NCBI GenBank assembly: GCA_937980205.1
Contig: CALJKW010000040.1
Location: 32,736 to 96,735, forward strand
Length of the DNA stretch: 64,000 nucleotides
Source of the DNA: an uncultured Myxococcales bacterium
GTDB lineage: Bacteria > Myxococcota > Myxococcia > Myxococcales > Myxococcaceae
Reading direction: 5' to 3'
Shown here: piece after piece, positions 42,286-53,600 of the stretch
Layout: the number at the start of each line of letters is the position of its first letter
Position numbering within the stretch: the stretch's first letter is position 1
Made by a program: the position numbers and the translations under genes
Notes under the pieces: model-generated
Databases searched by the model: none
Told to the model about the DNA's origin: nothing
The model's input: only the letters and a program-made list of their open reading frames with translations

Positions 42286-45200
42286 ATGACGCGTCTCGGC
42301 TCGCTGCTCGTTCCCGTCGCGGTGCTGCTCGCCGCCTGCCCGCGGACCCCCGACCCCGTGCCGCCGCCGGCGAGCCCCGCGGTGCAGTCGTTCACGGCCT
42401 CGCCCGGCTCCGCGCAGGCCCCCGGAGACACGGTGACGCTGACGTGGGTCACGTCGAACGCCACCTCCATCAGCATCGAGCGCCTCGGCGCGGGCCCGCT
42501 CGCAGTCGACCCCGGGCAGCTCGAAGGCGCCGTCGACGTCGCCATCCCCTTCGACACGGTGTTCCTGCTCACCGCGCGCGGAGAGGGCGGCACCGACTCG
42601 CGGCTGCTCACCGTGCCGCTCACCGGCGGGGCACGGGTGCCGGTGTTCACCGCGATTCCCCCCGAGCTCGAGGCCGGGCAGCAGGCGACGCTGGTGTGGA
42701 GCGCGCCCGGCGCGAAGGCAGTTTCGCTGAAGGAGGTCGGCGGCGCCCAGCTCGACCTCGGCGGCCAGGTCGAGGCCGGCGCGGTCAACGTCACGCCTCA
42801 GCGCACCACCACGTACGAGCTGACCGTCGACGCGGCGACCGCGACCACCACCGTCACGGTGCTGCCCGCAATCTTCGACTTCGCGCTCGTCGGCCCCGCG
42901 CCGCTGCCCGGACAGCCGCTGACGCTGGGCTGGCGCACCGGCGGCGGCGAGTCGCTCACCGTGAGCCGCGCCGGTGTTCAGGCGCCGCTCACCACCGCGA
43001 CGGGCGCCCAGGTCGCGCAGGGCACGGTGATGGACACGGCCCCCGCGACGCTGCCGGTCGACGGCGTGCTGACGTACACGCTGGCGCTGAGCCAAGGGGC
43101 CCGCACCGTCACGCGAACGCTCGTGGTGCGCCTCGACGGCGCCGTGCGCATCGACGCGTTCAACGTGCCCGCGTACGCGAAGATCGGCGCGACCTACGGC
43201 GTGTCGTGGCGCACGACGGGCGCCACGCGCGTCGAGCTCTTCCTCGACGGGCGTCTGCACTACGTCGCGCCCGACGCGCTGACGGCGGCGTCGGGCTCGC
43301 TCGCGCTGCCGACGCCCGCCGCGATGGCGACGCTCGAGCTCGTCGCGCGCAACGACCGCGGCGGCACGAGCCGCATGACGAAGGCGGTGACGCCCATCGG
43401 CGCGCCCACGTTCAACGCGTTCTCTGCAGACCGGTCTGCCATCGCCACGGGCGGCGACGCGGTGGTCTTGAGCTGGGACGTGACGAACGCGCGGCACGTG
43501 CGCATCGTCGCGAACGGCGCCGACGTCGTCTTCGCCAGCTTCGGCGTCGTCGACACCGGCACCGTCACGGTCTACCCGAACGAGGCGTCGGTCACGTACG
43601 AGCTGCAGGCCGACAACTCGGTGGGCGACTCCATCGCTCCGCGCACCGCGACGGTGACGGTGGGCGCCCCGGCGACGCTGACGTTCAGCCAGGTCGGCCC
43701 GGTGGGCCTGGTGACGAACGTGACGGGCACGACGGCGTCGGCCACCGGCCCGCTCATCGGCCTGCCCGGCGTCGAGAAGAACGTGCCGGGTGAGGCGTTC
43801 GTCGACATCGCGCCGACGGGCACCGCCATCGACTGGGCGGGCAACGACACGGTCGGGAAGATCGTGACGCTGCCCGAGACGTTCCGCACCATCATCTACG
43901 GTCGCCCCATCGCGAGCCCGACCGTTCAGCTCTCCATCAACGGCTGGCTCGTCTTCCGCAGCACCGTCGCGAGCGGGCAGGACGACAACGCCCCCTTCCC
44001 GAACACGCTCATCGAGCCGCTGGCGGTCGCGCCGTTCTGGGACGACCTCACCGACACCGACGCGAGCCTCGTGTACTGGCGGCTCGACGGCGAGGGCCCG
44101 GGCCGCCGCCTCATCGTCCAGTGGCACGAGGTCTCGCACCAGCTGTACCCCGAGGCGGTGCTCACGTTTCAGGCGCAGCTGTACGCCACCGGGAAGATCG
44201 TCTTCGCGTACCGCAAGCTGCAGGGCCTCGAGCTCAACGAGCCGTCGGTCGGCGTCACCTCGCCCGACGAGAGCGACGCCGTCGTCGCGCCGGGCTTCCC
44301 GGCCGAGGGCGATACGTTCACGTTCTTCGGCCCGCAGCAGCCGCCCATCGCGGTCAAGGTCGACGGCCAGCCGCTCGTCGCGTACGTCGCGCTCGGCGGC
44401 GGCTTCATGAAGGTCGAAGGGAACCCGTTCAGCGTGGTGGTGCCCGATGCGGGGCAGCCCGACGCCGGCACCGGCAGCGACGCCGGCGTGACGTGCGGCA
44501 ACGGCGCGCTCGACCCCGGCGAGGGCTGCGACGACGGTGCCTCGGCCGACGGCGACGGCTGCTCGGCCGGCTGCGCGATCGAGACCGGCTACACCTGCAC
44601 CGGGGCGCCGAGCATGTGCCGCCCGGCGTGCGGCGACGGGCTCGTGCTCGCGCCCGAGACGTGCGACGACAACAACCTGACGCCGCTCGATGGCTGCTCG
44701 GCGTCGTGCACCGTCGAGATGGGGTACACGTGCGTGAGCGCGCCGAGCCTCTGCCGGCCCATCTGCGGCGACGGCGTGGTGATGCCGAACGAGCCCTGCG
44801 ACGACGGCAACATGACGCCGGGCGACGGCTGCTCCGGCTGCCGCGTCGCGAAGGGCTACGCGTGCGAAGGCAGCCCGAGCGTCTGCGCGCAGGTCGGCAC
44901 CGTGACCAGCGTCTCGCTCGACGGTTTGTCCTCCGACACCGGCCACGGCTGCCTCGGCACTTCGAACGGCAGCGTCTGGTGCTGGGGGGCAAACACGACC
45001 GGCCAGCTCGGCAACGGCACGAGCGGTGTGGCGACGATGCGGGTGTCTCCGGGCCAGGTCGGCGGCCTTACGAACGTCGTGCAGGTGACGGCGGGCTCGA
45101 ACTTCAACTGCGCGCGCCGCACCGACGGCAGCGTGGCGTGCTGGGGCAACAACGGCCAGCTGCAGTGCGGCGCGGCGGGCACCGCCTCGAAGCTCACCCC

Positions 45201-47094
45201 GGTCGAGGCCGGCGGAGTGTTGACCGCGCTCGACATCGAGGCAGGCGACCAGTTCGTGTGCGCGCGGCTGACGAACGCGACGGTGGCGTGCTGGGGCGAC
45301 GGGGCCGACCGGCAGCTCGCGCGCGGCACGACGACGACCGACAGCTCGGCAGCGCTCGCCATCCCCGGAGTCGCGAACAGCATCGACCTCGGCGTCGGCG
45401 CATCGCACGCGTGCTCCGCCGATCTCACCGGCAGCGTGCTGTGCTGGGGCGACAACGACAACGGGCAGATCGGCATCGGAGACGCGGGCACCGACATCGG
45501 CGCGCCGACCGCTCCGTTGGGGCTGCCGCCCATCGCCAGCCTCTGCGGCGGAGAGAACCACACCTGCGCGGTGACGCAGGGGCCCTCGCCGCAGCTGTAC
45601 TGCTGGGGCGACAACGTGGACGGGCAGCTCGGCATCGGCAACTTCGTCGACCAACCGGCGCCGGTGCTCGTGCCCGGCGTCACGCCGTCGCAGGTCGCCT
45701 GCGGCGCGTTCCACACCTGCGCCATCGAGACGACGGGCGACGTGAAGTGCTGGGGCAACAACGACGACGCGCAGCTCGGCGACGGCACGACGCAGACGCG
45801 CAGCACGCCGGTGCCGGTGACGGGGCTGCCGCCGAGCCCGGTCGCGCTGGCGCTCGGCTTCGAGGCTTCGTGCGCGCTGTACGCGAACGGAGACCGCTGG
45901 TGCTGGGGCCAGAGCGAAGACGGCCAGCTCGGCATCGGCGTGCCGGTGCGCACGGCCGAGCTCACCTCGGTGAACGGCATCGCGAACGTGGCGCGGCTCG
46001 CCACGACCATCGGCACGTTCCGGTTCGGTCACGCGTGCGCAGTGACGGGCTCGCACGACCTGAGCTGCTGGGGCGAGAACCAGTTCGGCCAGCTCGGCGA
46101 CGGCACGGTGGTGGCGCGGGCCTATGCCGCGCCGGTGGTGGGCCTTGCAGGCGCGGTGCTCGACGTGGCGACCTCGCGCGGCGGCTCGACGTTCGACGCC
46201 CCGTCGGCGAGCTGCGCGGTGCTGACCGACGGCGGAGTGCAGTGCTGGGGCAACAACAACGAGGGCCAGCTCGGCGACGGCACCGACGCGGGGCACCTGG
46301 TGCCGCAGCCGGCGGCGGTGAGCGTCGCGGCGACGGGCATCACGACCGGCGTCGACTTCTTCTGCACGACGCACGCGGACCAGGAGGTGCGCTGCTGGGG
46401 CAACAACTCGAGCGGGCAGCAGGGGGCGCCGCCGGCGACGCCGCGGTTCTTCTTCCCGCGTGTGGTGCCGGGGCTCACCGGCGCGGTCGAGGTCGCGGCG
46501 GGGGCGGACCACCTGTGCGCGCGCATGAGCGACGGCTCGGTCGCGTGCGTCGGCGAGAACGGCGACGGGCAGCTCGGCAACAACTCGACGACCGACTCGA
46601 GCGTCGTGCTGCCGGTGGCGGGAGTTTCGAACGCCCAGCAGATCTGCTCGGGGTTCGGCCACACCTGCGCCATCGTCGCGGGCGGCGCGCTCGTGTGCTG
46701 GGGCCGCAACGACTACGGGCAGATGGCGAACGGCACCTCGGGCGCGTCGACCGACGTGCGCGTGCCCACCGTGGTGGCAGGGGTCAGCGGGGCGACGTGG
46801 CTCAGCTGCGGGAACAACTACACCTGCGTGGTCGTCGGCGGAGGCCGCGTGCAGTGCATGGGCTACGGCCTCGACGGTCAGCTCGGCAACGGCGGCAACA
46901 CGAACCACGTGCTGTCGGCGGTCTTCATGAGCGACGTGCTCGGAGCGAGCCAGGTCATCGGCGCGAACTCGGGGACGTTCGTGGTCGCGGCCGGCTCGGG
47001 CGCGGTGCGGGCGCTGGGGTTCACGGGGTTCGGGCAGCTCGGCACCGGCGCGACGCTGCGGCCGACGCTGCCGGTGCTCGTGCAGCCCTTCTGA
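42286..47094 (+). CDS. Cassette 1 gene C/D fusion: Ig-like + DUF4215 + RCC1 lipoprotein, 1,602 aa
   Basis: ATG 42286 is chosen because GAGGA ends 5 nt upstream; signal MTRLGSLLVPVAVLLAAC (Cys18). Residues to about 540 are Ig-like. One STNG-type module follows (SINGWLVF, APFWDDLTD, RRLIVQWHE, LTFQAQLYATGKIVFAY). After KVEGNP near 712 the sequence switches to a Pro/Asp/Ala linker and three DUF4215 repeats (CGNGALDPGEGCDDG, CGDGLVLAPETCDDN, CGDGVVMPNEPCDDG). Then come 14 RCC1-type repeats (CWGxNxxGQLG), each with a second Cys in an HTCA-like strand. It lacks the lamin-tail and second STNG module of its counterpart at 53890 and the signal peptide and six DUF4215 repeats of 57174, so it looks like an in-frame fusion of those two genes. 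Confidence 0.87.
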   Translation: MTRLGSLLVPVAVLLAACPRTPDPVPPPASPAVQSFTASPGSAQAPGDTVTLTWVTSNATSISIERLGAGPLAVDPGQLEGAVDVAIPFDTVFLLTARGEGGTDSRLLTVPLTGGARVPVFTAIPPELEAGQQATLVWSAPGAKAVSLKEVGGAQLDLGGQVEAGAVNVTPQRTTTYELTVDAATATTTVTVLPAIFDFALVGPAPLPGQPLTLGWRTGGGESLTVSRAGVQAPLTTATGAQVAQGTVMDTAPATLPVDGVLTYTLALSQGARTVTRTLVVRLDGAVRIDAFNVPAYAKIGATYGVSWRTTGATRVELFLDGRLHYVAPDALTAASGSLALPTPAAMATLELVARNDRGGTSRMTKAVTPIGAPTFNAFSADRSAIATGGDAVVLSWDVTNARHVRIVANGADVVFASFGVVDTGTVTVYPNEASVTYELQADNSVGDSIAPRTATVTVGAPATLTFSQVGPVGLVTNVTGTTASATGPLIGLPGVEKNVPGEAFVDIAPTGTAIDWAGNDTVGKIVTLPETFRTIIYGRPIASPTVQLSINGWLVFRSTVASGQDDNAPFPNTLIEPLAVAPFWDDLTDTDASLVYWRLDGEGPGRRLIVQWHEVSHQLYPEAVLTFQAQLYATGKIVFAYRKLQGLELNEPSVGVTSPDESDAVVAPGFPAEGDTFTFFGPQQPPIAVKVDGQPLVAYVALGGGFMKVEGNPFSVVVPDAGQPDAGTGSDAGVTCGNGALDPGEGCDDGASADGDGCSAGCAIETGYTCTGAPSMCRPACGDGLVLAPETCDDNNLTPLDGCSASCTVEMGYTCVSAPSLCRPICGDGVVMPNEPCDDGNMTPGDGCSGCRVAKGYACEGSPSVCAQVGTVTSVSLDGLSSDTGHGCLGTSNGSVWCWGANTTGQLGNGTSGVATMRVSPGQVGGLTNVVQVTAGSNFNCARRTDGSVACWGNNGQLQCGAAGTASKLTPVEAGGVLTALDIEAGDQFVCARLTNATVACWGDGADRQLARGTTTTDSSAALAIPGVANSIDLGVGASHACSADLTGSVLCWGDNDNGQIGIGDAGTDIGAPTAPLGLPPIASLCGGENHTCAVTQGPSPQLYCWGDNVDGQLGIGNFVDQPAPVLVPGVTPSQVACGAFHTCAIETTGDVKCWGNNDDAQLGDGTTQTRSTPVPVTGLPPSPVALALGFEASCALYANGDRWCWGQSEDGQLGIGVPVRTAELTSVNGIANVARLATTIGTFRFGHACAVTGSHDLSCWGENQFGQLGDGTVVARAYAAPVVGLAGAVLDVATSRGGSTFDAPSASCAVLTDGGVQCWGNNNEGQLGDGTDAGHLVPQPAAVSVAATGITTGVDFFCTTHADQEVRCWGNNSSGQQGAPPATPRFFFPRVVPGLTGAVEVAAGADHLCARMSDGSVACVGENGDGQLGNNSTTDSSVVLPVAGVSNAQQICSGFGHTCAIVAGGALVCWGRNDYGQMANGTSGASTDVRVPTVVAGVSGATWLSCGNNYTCVVVGGGRVQCMGYGLDGQLGNGGNTNHVLSAVFMSDVLGASQVIGANSGTFVVAAGSGAVRALGFTGFGQLGTGATLRPTLPVLVQPF

Positions 47095-47315
47095 GCTTTG
47101 TTCGTCCCTGAGCGTTCGTTGGTGCTCAAACGATGTTTTGCGGGGGGCGGCCGAGCAGCAGCGCACCTTCCGGCACACGCGCGTGACGTGTGCTCCAGGG
47201 TGCCCCTTTCGCGATGGCGAGGCGATGCTATAGGTGCGCGCGCACTCCGAACCGGTCTGAGCCGAGCCGGTCCGTGGTGCTCACCGGTCTCTTGCCGTCT
47301 CCTCGAGGTTTTAAA
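47095..47315. other. Spacer between the two lipoprotein cassettes
   Basis: 221 bp without a gene. It holds three ACCGGT-like motifs near 47255-47290 and TATAGG at 47229-47234 as a possible -10 box without a good -35 partner. A promoter for cassette 2 is expected here but not identified. Confidence 0.4.
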
Positions 47316-50300
47316 ATGCCCCAGCGCATCACCCGCGGTGTCTTCGCCGTGGTATCGCTCTTTGTCGCGGCCTGTACGACGACGGTCACCGCGCCGCCGC
47401 CGGCCGACCCGCCGCGCATCGTGAGCTTCACCGCAACCCCGACCTCCATTCGCGCAGGCGAATCGGTCGCGCTCGCGTTCGAGGTGAGCGGCGCCGACAG
47501 CGTCGAGCTGCTCGATCAGCGCGGCCAGCCCGTCGCCGTCTCCGGAAACGGCGCGACGGTGACGCCGACCGAGACCACCGTCTACGTGCTGCGCGCCTCG
47601 GGCAAGGGCGGCCGCGACAGCGCGTACGTGCGCGTGCGCGTCGACGACGTCGACTCGCTGTTCCTCGTCGCGATTCCGAACGAGATCGACTCGGGAGAAG
47701 AGGTCAGCCTCGTGTGGTCCGCGCTCGGCGGCTTGAGCGGCGCCACGCTGACGGACTCGGCGGGCAACATGGTGCCGATCACCGGCGCCTCGGGCATCGT
47801 CACGGTGAAGCCCGCGCGCTCGACGCGCTACACGCTGCGCGCCGAGCAAGGAACCGGCCAGCCGCCGCTCACGCTGGAGACCGCGGTGCGCGTGCGGCCC
47901 GTCATCAACGAGCTGCGCGCGACGCCTCCGGCGGCGCTGAGCGGCGAGACGATCACCCTGGAGTGGGTGACCTCCGGAGCCGATCGCGTCACGCTGCGCG
48001 AGACGACGTACGGAGAGCTGTTCAGCACCACGACGAGCGTGGACACCGGCCTGTTCGACTTCACCGTGCCGGCGCTGATGCCGGGCGACGCCGGCACGAT
48101 GGTGCCGTCGGGCTTCCCCTTGAGCTTCACGCTCGAGGCGGCGACGAACGCTCCGGTGCAGACGGTGTCGCGCACGCTGCCGAGCACCGTCGGCCGCGGG
48201 CCGCAGATCTTCGGCTTCGACGTGCCCGCGAACGCCACCGAGCAGACGCTCGTCACGATGGTGTGGCGCGCCTCTGCGGTGCGCCTCGAGCTCTTCGCCG
48301 ACGGCCAGCTCGTCTACACGGTGAGCGGGATGACGGCCGAGAGCGGCTCGACGGTGTTCCCGGTGCCGACGACCGACGTGAAGTTCACCCTCGTCGCGCA
48401 CGACGCGAACGGCCTGTCGGTCAGCCGCGAGCGCACGCTCAAAGTGGTGAAGCGGCCCGAGGCGATGACGTTCACGGTGCCGCAGCTCGTCTTCTCGGGG
48501 AACCCGGCGATGGTGTCGTGGCAGACGCGGGACGCCGCGACGGTCACGGTGCGGCTCAAGAACGGGCCCGTCCTCTTCTCCACCAATGACCCGACGCGGC
48601 TCGCGGCGGGCATGGCGGCGGTGCGGCTCAGCCGGCCCGACGACCTGGTGCTCGAGGCCATCAACGCCGCGGGCGACAAGGACGTCGAAGTGAAGCACCT
48701 CGACGTCACGTCGCCGGCGCTGGTGACGGCGAGCCCCGACCCCGCGGGGCCCAACAACGACGTGACGTTCAGCTGGGACTTCTCGGCCCAGACGGCGCTC
48801 GAGGTGCACGGCGCACCGTCGACCACGCCCGAGGTCGTCATGGCGTCGACGGCGTTCTTCGACCTCGCGCAGCAGCCCGAGGCGAACGCGCTCGTCTTCG
48901 CGAACCTCGACGAGGGCGTGGCGGCGTTCACGCCGCCGTCGGGCTTCGTCTTCCCGTTCCTCGACGGCGTCACCTCGACGTTCTGGGTCTCGACGAACGG
49001 CTTCGTGTCGCTCGAGGCGACCACGGCGGCGCAGGTGAACAACCTCGACGTCGAGACGACGACGACGGCGCTGCCCGCGCTGCTCGCGCCGTGGTGGGAC
49101 AACCTGCAGCTGCAGGCCCAGAGCTCGGTGCTCTGGTTCGTCGACGGCGCCACGTTCCCCCGGCGGCTGACGATTCAGTGGAACAAGCTGGTGGCGAACG
49201 GGGTGCCCGGCAGCGAGCTGACGTTCCAGGTGCAGCTCTACGAGACGGGCCGCTTCCGCTTCCTCTACCAGCGGCTCGCCTCGGGTACGCAGAGCGGCGG
49301 CGAGGGCGCGACCATCGGCTTCACCGGCGGCCCGGGCAAGCTGCGCACCAACTACGGCTACAACGAGGCCGTCGCCAGCGAGGGCCTCGAGCTCGACTGG
49401 TTCACCAGCGCGCAGCCGGCGGGCACCTTCGTGAGCCGTGTCACGCGGCCCGGCGTCTTCACCCCGTTCTTCATCACGAACCTCGGCGCGGTGGTGCCGG
49501 CGCCGCTGCGCACGCGCGTGTTCCTGCGCGGCTCGGTGCTCGTCAACGAGGCGCTGCCGGTCACGCACCCCGTCGTGCCGCTCGGTCGCTGGGTCGAGCT
49601 GCACAACCCCGGCGCCGACCCCGTCGACGTCGGAGGCCTCGAGCTCTTCGTCGCCGACGCCGGCGCCCCGCGCTTCACGCTGCCGAGCCCGCGCGTGATT
49701 CCCCCGAACGGCTACTTCGTCATCGGCGAGTCTGATCAGCCCGCCGACAACGGAGACGCTCCGGTGCAGGAGGCGTGGCCGATGGGCACCTTCGACTTCG
49801 GCGCCGGCTCCACCCAGCTCAACCTGCGCGTCCCCGCCGCGCTGCCCGACGCCGGCCTGGTCAGCCAGCTCATCTGGGGCAACCTCGCCGACGGCGGCGC
49901 GACGCCGCTGCCCGGCGTCTCGGTCTCGCAGGACCCGCGCGCGATTCGCGCGACTCCGCCCGGGCCGGTCGCGTGCGCTCGCGGCACGACGATGTACGGC
50001 ATGAGCGGCTCGATCGGCACGCCGGCGGCGTCGAACGACGCCTGCTACCCGTACCGGCTCGAGTCGATTCCGGTCGCCTTCGAAGACGTCTCGGGCACGG
50101 GGCAGAAGCTGTTCGACGGCCCCGCGGCCACCGCGTACGACGACAAGAACACGACCATCACGCTGAGCCCGGGCTTCCCGTACTTCCGGGCGAGCTATGG
50201 CGTGCTCAACGTGAACACCAACGGCTGGGTGAGCGTGGTGCCGTACACGGCCGCGGGGCAGAACAACAAGGCCGCACCGAGCACGTCGACGCCGAAGGGC

Positions 50301-50648
50301 ACCATCGCGGTGTTCTGGGACGACATCGACAAGAAGACGACGTCGCTCGACGGCAGCGTCTACACCGAACGCCGGAACGGCTACCGCATCGTGCAGTGGC
50401 ACCACTACGGCATGTGGAGCGCGGCGGGTACGTTCGATGACCTCAACTTCGAGATCAAGCTCTTCGACACGGGCGTCATCGAGTTCCACTACGGCCTGAT
50501 GCGCAACGGCGGGCTCATCGACCGCAGCGACGGCAGCGGAGCCACCATCTGGCTCGAAGAGCCGAACGGCGCGACCGCGCTGCCCATCTCCATCAACACG
50601 TCCGCGCCGCGAGCGAACACCGCGTGGCGCTTCACCCCGGTGCAGTGA
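47316..50648 (+). CDS. Cassette 2 gene A: Ig-like / nidogen-like / lamin-tail lipoprotein, 1,110 aa
   Basis: Signal MPQRITRGVFAVVSLFVAAC (Cys20). Residue-for-residue counterpart of the 35712 gene: the same Ig-like array (IVSFTATPTSIRAGESVALA onward, then the parallel segments RSTRYTLRAEQGTG and VTLRETTYGELFSTT), first STNG module (STNGFVSLEATT, APWWDNLQLQ, RRLTIQWNK, LTFQVQLYETGRFRFLY), lamin-tail-like segment (GRWVELHNPGADPVDVGGLE) and second module (NTNGWVSV, AVFWDDIDKK, RIVQWHHYG, LNFEIKLFDTGVIEFHY). It opens cassette 2 after a 221-bp spacer, so it probably has its own promoter. Function unknown, presumed cell-surface. Confidence 0.85.
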   Translation: MPQRITRGVFAVVSLFVAACTTTVTAPPPADPPRIVSFTATPTSIRAGESVALAFEVSGADSVELLDQRGQPVAVSGNGATVTPTETTVYVLRASGKGGRDSAYVRVRVDDVDSLFLVAIPNEIDSGEEVSLVWSALGGLSGATLTDSAGNMVPITGASGIVTVKPARSTRYTLRAEQGTGQPPLTLETAVRVRPVINELRATPPAALSGETITLEWVTSGADRVTLRETTYGELFSTTTSVDTGLFDFTVPALMPGDAGTMVPSGFPLSFTLEAATNAPVQTVSRTLPSTVGRGPQIFGFDVPANATEQTLVTMVWRASAVRLELFADGQLVYTVSGMTAESGSTVFPVPTTDVKFTLVAHDANGLSVSRERTLKVVKRPEAMTFTVPQLVFSGNPAMVSWQTRDAATVTVRLKNGPVLFSTNDPTRLAAGMAAVRLSRPDDLVLEAINAAGDKDVEVKHLDVTSPALVTASPDPAGPNNDVTFSWDFSAQTALEVHGAPSTTPEVVMASTAFFDLAQQPEANALVFANLDEGVAAFTPPSGFVFPFLDGVTSTFWVSTNGFVSLEATTAAQVNNLDVETTTTALPALLAPWWDNLQLQAQSSVLWFVDGATFPRRLTIQWNKLVANGVPGSELTFQVQLYETGRFRFLYQRLASGTQSGGEGATIGFTGGPGKLRTNYGYNEAVASEGLELDWFTSAQPAGTFVSRVTRPGVFTPFFITNLGAVVPAPLRTRVFLRGSVLVNEALPVTHPVVPLGRWVELHNPGADPVDVGGLELFVADAGAPRFTLPSPRVIPPNGYFVIGESDQPADNGDAPVQEAWPMGTFDFGAGSTQLNLRVPAALPDAGLVSQLIWGNLADGGATPLPGVSVSQDPRAIRATPPGPVACARGTTMYGMSGSIGTPAASNDACYPYRLESIPVAFEDVSGTGQKLFDGPAATAYDDKNTTITLSPGFPYFRASYGVLNVNTNGWVSVVPYTAAGQNNKAAPSTSTPKGTIAVFWDDIDKKTTSLDGSVYTERRNGYRIVQWHHYGMWSAAGTFDDLNFEIKLFDTGVIEFHYGLMRNGGLIDRSDGSGATIWLEEPNGATALPISINTSAPRANTAWRFTPVQ

Positions 50649-50662
50649 GGAAAGGAGCCGAC

Positions 50663-53600
50663 ATGAACACCCGAAACAACCTCTTCGCGCTCTGCCTCAT
50701 CGCCGCCGGCGCGTGCACGACCCGCATCGAGAACCCGCCGATCGCCCCGGCGCCGAAGGTGGTGAGCTTCACCGCGACTCCGGCCGAGGTGGCCGCGGGC
50801 GGCACCATCACCCTGAGCTGGAGCGTCGAGCACGCGACGAAGGTCTCGATTCGCGAGCTCGCGTCGGGCCCGGTGGCCGGAGTCGACGACAAGCCGACCG
50901 GCAGCGTCGACGTGACCGCCTCGCGCGAGTCGGCCTTCTTCATCCTCACCGCCGAGAACTCGCGCGGCGTGCGCGCGACGTCGGTGGCGTCGGTGCTCGT
51001 GCAGGGCGCTCCGACGAACGTGTTGTTCCAGGCGGTGCCGACGCTGGTCGGGCCCACCGAGCCGGCGATGCTGGTGTGGTCGGCGCCCGGAGCGCGTGTC
51101 GTCACCATCACCGACGGCAGCGGCGCGATGCTCGACCTCGACGGGCAGCTCACCGCGGGCTCGCTGCTGGTGAACCCGCCCGGCGCCGAGACGACGTACA
51201 CGCTGAGCGCCGACGGCCGCACTGCGATGGCGACCATCGCGCGCGCGCAGTCGATCGACGAGCTCACCGCGACGCCCGCCGCGGCGCGGCCCGGTGACAC
51301 GGTCACCATCTCGTGGAAGACGACGAACGCGTCCCGCGTCGTGTTGACCAGCCCGGGCATCGGGACCATCGCCACCGTCACCGACGCCGCGCAGGTCGCG
51401 AGCGGCTCGGCGATGCAGGTCGTGCCGAACTACGACATGGAGCTCGGCCTGCCGTTCGTGCTGCGCGCCGAAGGCAAAGGTGCGGTCGTCGAGCGCGCCG
51501 TCACCATCTTCTTCTCGTCGTCGCCGGCGGTGCTCAGCGCGACGGCGCCGGAGTACGCGCGCACGGGCACGACCTTCCCGCTGACGTGGACGACGCGCGG
51601 CGCCGACCAGGTGCGCATCTCGGCCGGCGGCGTGGTGCTCCACCAGGGAGCGGCACAGGGCACGGTGCACCTGCCGGCGCCGGCGATGGACACCGACTAC
51701 TCCGTCGTCGCGGTGCAGACGGCGACGGGAGACACCAGCGCTCCGACCGTGCTGAACGTGAAGCCCGTCGGCGCGCCGGCCGTCGTGGCGTTCACGCCGG
51801 ACCGCACCGCCATCACCAACGGCGGCGACGCGGTGGTGCTGACGTGGAACGTCACCAACGCGCGCCGCGTGATCATCATCGAAGAGGGCAGCGGCGTGGT
51901 GCACCAGGCGACGGGCCCGAGCGCGGCGAGCGGCACCGTCACCGTCTACCCGAACCAGCACACCACCCGGTACGAGCTGCAGGCCGACAACCAGGTCGGC
52001 GAGTTCATCACTCCGCAGACGCTCAGCATCGCGGTGACGAACCTCGCGACGCTCACGTTCAACCGCCGGGCGCCCGTCGGCGCGAACGTCGAGGTCACCG
52101 GCTCGACGGTGCCAGCTGGCGGCGCCGTCTCGGGGCTGATGGCGTTCCGGCTCAACCCCCCCGGCGTCAGCTTCGTCGACATCTCCCAGACGGGGACGCT
52201 CGTGGCGCTGCCCAGCCAGGACAGCTCTTACCTGCGTGTGGACATTCGCCCGTTCACGATGCCGTTCTTCGGCCAGCGGGTCGTCGAGCCGAACATCAAC
52301 GTCACGGTCGACGGGTTCTTCGCGTTCACCGACTTCACGGTGAGCCCCGGGCCGTCGTCGTGGCCGGCCGACCTCGGTGACGTCCTGCTGGACTGGGCCA
52401 TCGTGCCGTTCCTGGGCAACCTGCGCCTGGGCTCGGGCGCAGTGCAGTACCAGATCGACACCGTCGGAACCGAGCGGCGCGTCATCGTCCAGTGGACGGA
52501 CCTCGAGGAGGTCGCGAACCCGTCGAACACGGTGACGTTCCAGGCTCAGGTCTACGAGAGCGGCCGGGTGGTCTTCGCGTACCGCGACCTCGGCACGTGG
52601 AGCACCCCGGTCGCCACCGGCATCGTGGGCGACAATGACGAGGCCCTCGACGGCCCAGTACTGCCGCTCACCGGTCAGGTCTGGGAACTCGGCGGTGAGG
52701 CGCTGCTGCCGCAGCGGGTCCGTGTGCGCAACGAGTCCATCGTCGGCTTCGTGAAGATGCCGAACGGCAAGATTCGCGTCGAAGGCGACCCGCGCCTGCC
52801 CTCCACCACCCTGGGCATCACCGAAGTGAACGCGCGGCCGCTCGTGCCGCAGGGCGAGTGGCTCGAGATAGTGAACCAGGGCGCGCAGCCGCAGGACATC
52901 GGCGGCTGGGAGTTGCGCACCGACGCTGGCACGCAGCGCGCGCTGCCGCCGCTCACGATCCCGCCCGGCGGCCGCGTGCTGCTCGGGGAGGCGCCGGCAG
53001 CGAACGACGGTCTCATGCTCGACGCTGTCTACGGCGGGCGCGTCTCGCTGCCCGACGGCGGCGGCGGAGCGATCAGTCTCGCTGCTGACGGAATCGTCGT
53101 CGCGCGCATCGATCTCGCGTCGCCCGGAGTGACCTCGGCGATCCAGGCCGACCTGCCCGCGCCGTGGATGAGGTTCCCCAACACGTCGATCAGCCAGCTC
53201 ACCTGCGGCACTGACGCGGGCTATGGCACGAACGGCCAGCTCGGCACGCCGGGCGCGCAACACCCGCGTTGCTTCCCCTACGTGCTCACCGACGCGGGAG
53301 TGCCGTTCACGAGCATCGCGCTCACCGGCACGCGCCTCGTCGCCGGCACGAGCCCGGCCTCGGATGACACGGTCTTCTCCTTCGACCCGGGCGGGCCGGT
53401 GAAGATCGGCCACGTCATGGTGCCGACGCTGTGGGTCAGCACGAACGGCTTCATCTCGCCAACGTCCATCACGAACTCGACGATCACGAACAAGACCGCG
53501 CCCTCGGTGACCGCACCTGCGCCCGGCACCATCGCGCCGTTCTGGGACAACCTCATCGGAAGCCTCGAGCCCGGCTCCGGCATCTATTGGGAGCGCCGGG

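Larger units (their letters stand above)
35712..47094 (+). repeat. Segmental duplication, cassette 1 (three lipoprotein genes)
   Basis: Genes at 35712, 39053 and 42286 correspond in order, length and domain plan to those at 47316, 50663 and 53890+57174. The two cassettes are adjacent and in the same orientation, with 221 bp between them. The protein-level similarity is obvious but clearly diverged, so the duplication is old. Confidence 0.9.

Noticed and set aside
42274..47094. ATG at 42274 as start of the fusion lipoprotein
   Set aside because: It lies on the stop of the previous gene without a ribosome site of its own, whereas ATG 42286 has GAGGA at proper distance.
42265..47178. Open frame of more than 1,600 codons on the minus strand opposite the fusion lipoprotein
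   Set aside because: Arg/His/Ala/Gly-rich composition with no domain, signal or motif; it mirrors the third-position GC bias of the real gene.
47208..47234. Promoter TTTCGC-N15-TATAGG before cassette 2
   Set aside because: Poor -35 box and short spacing; kept only as a note in the gap description.
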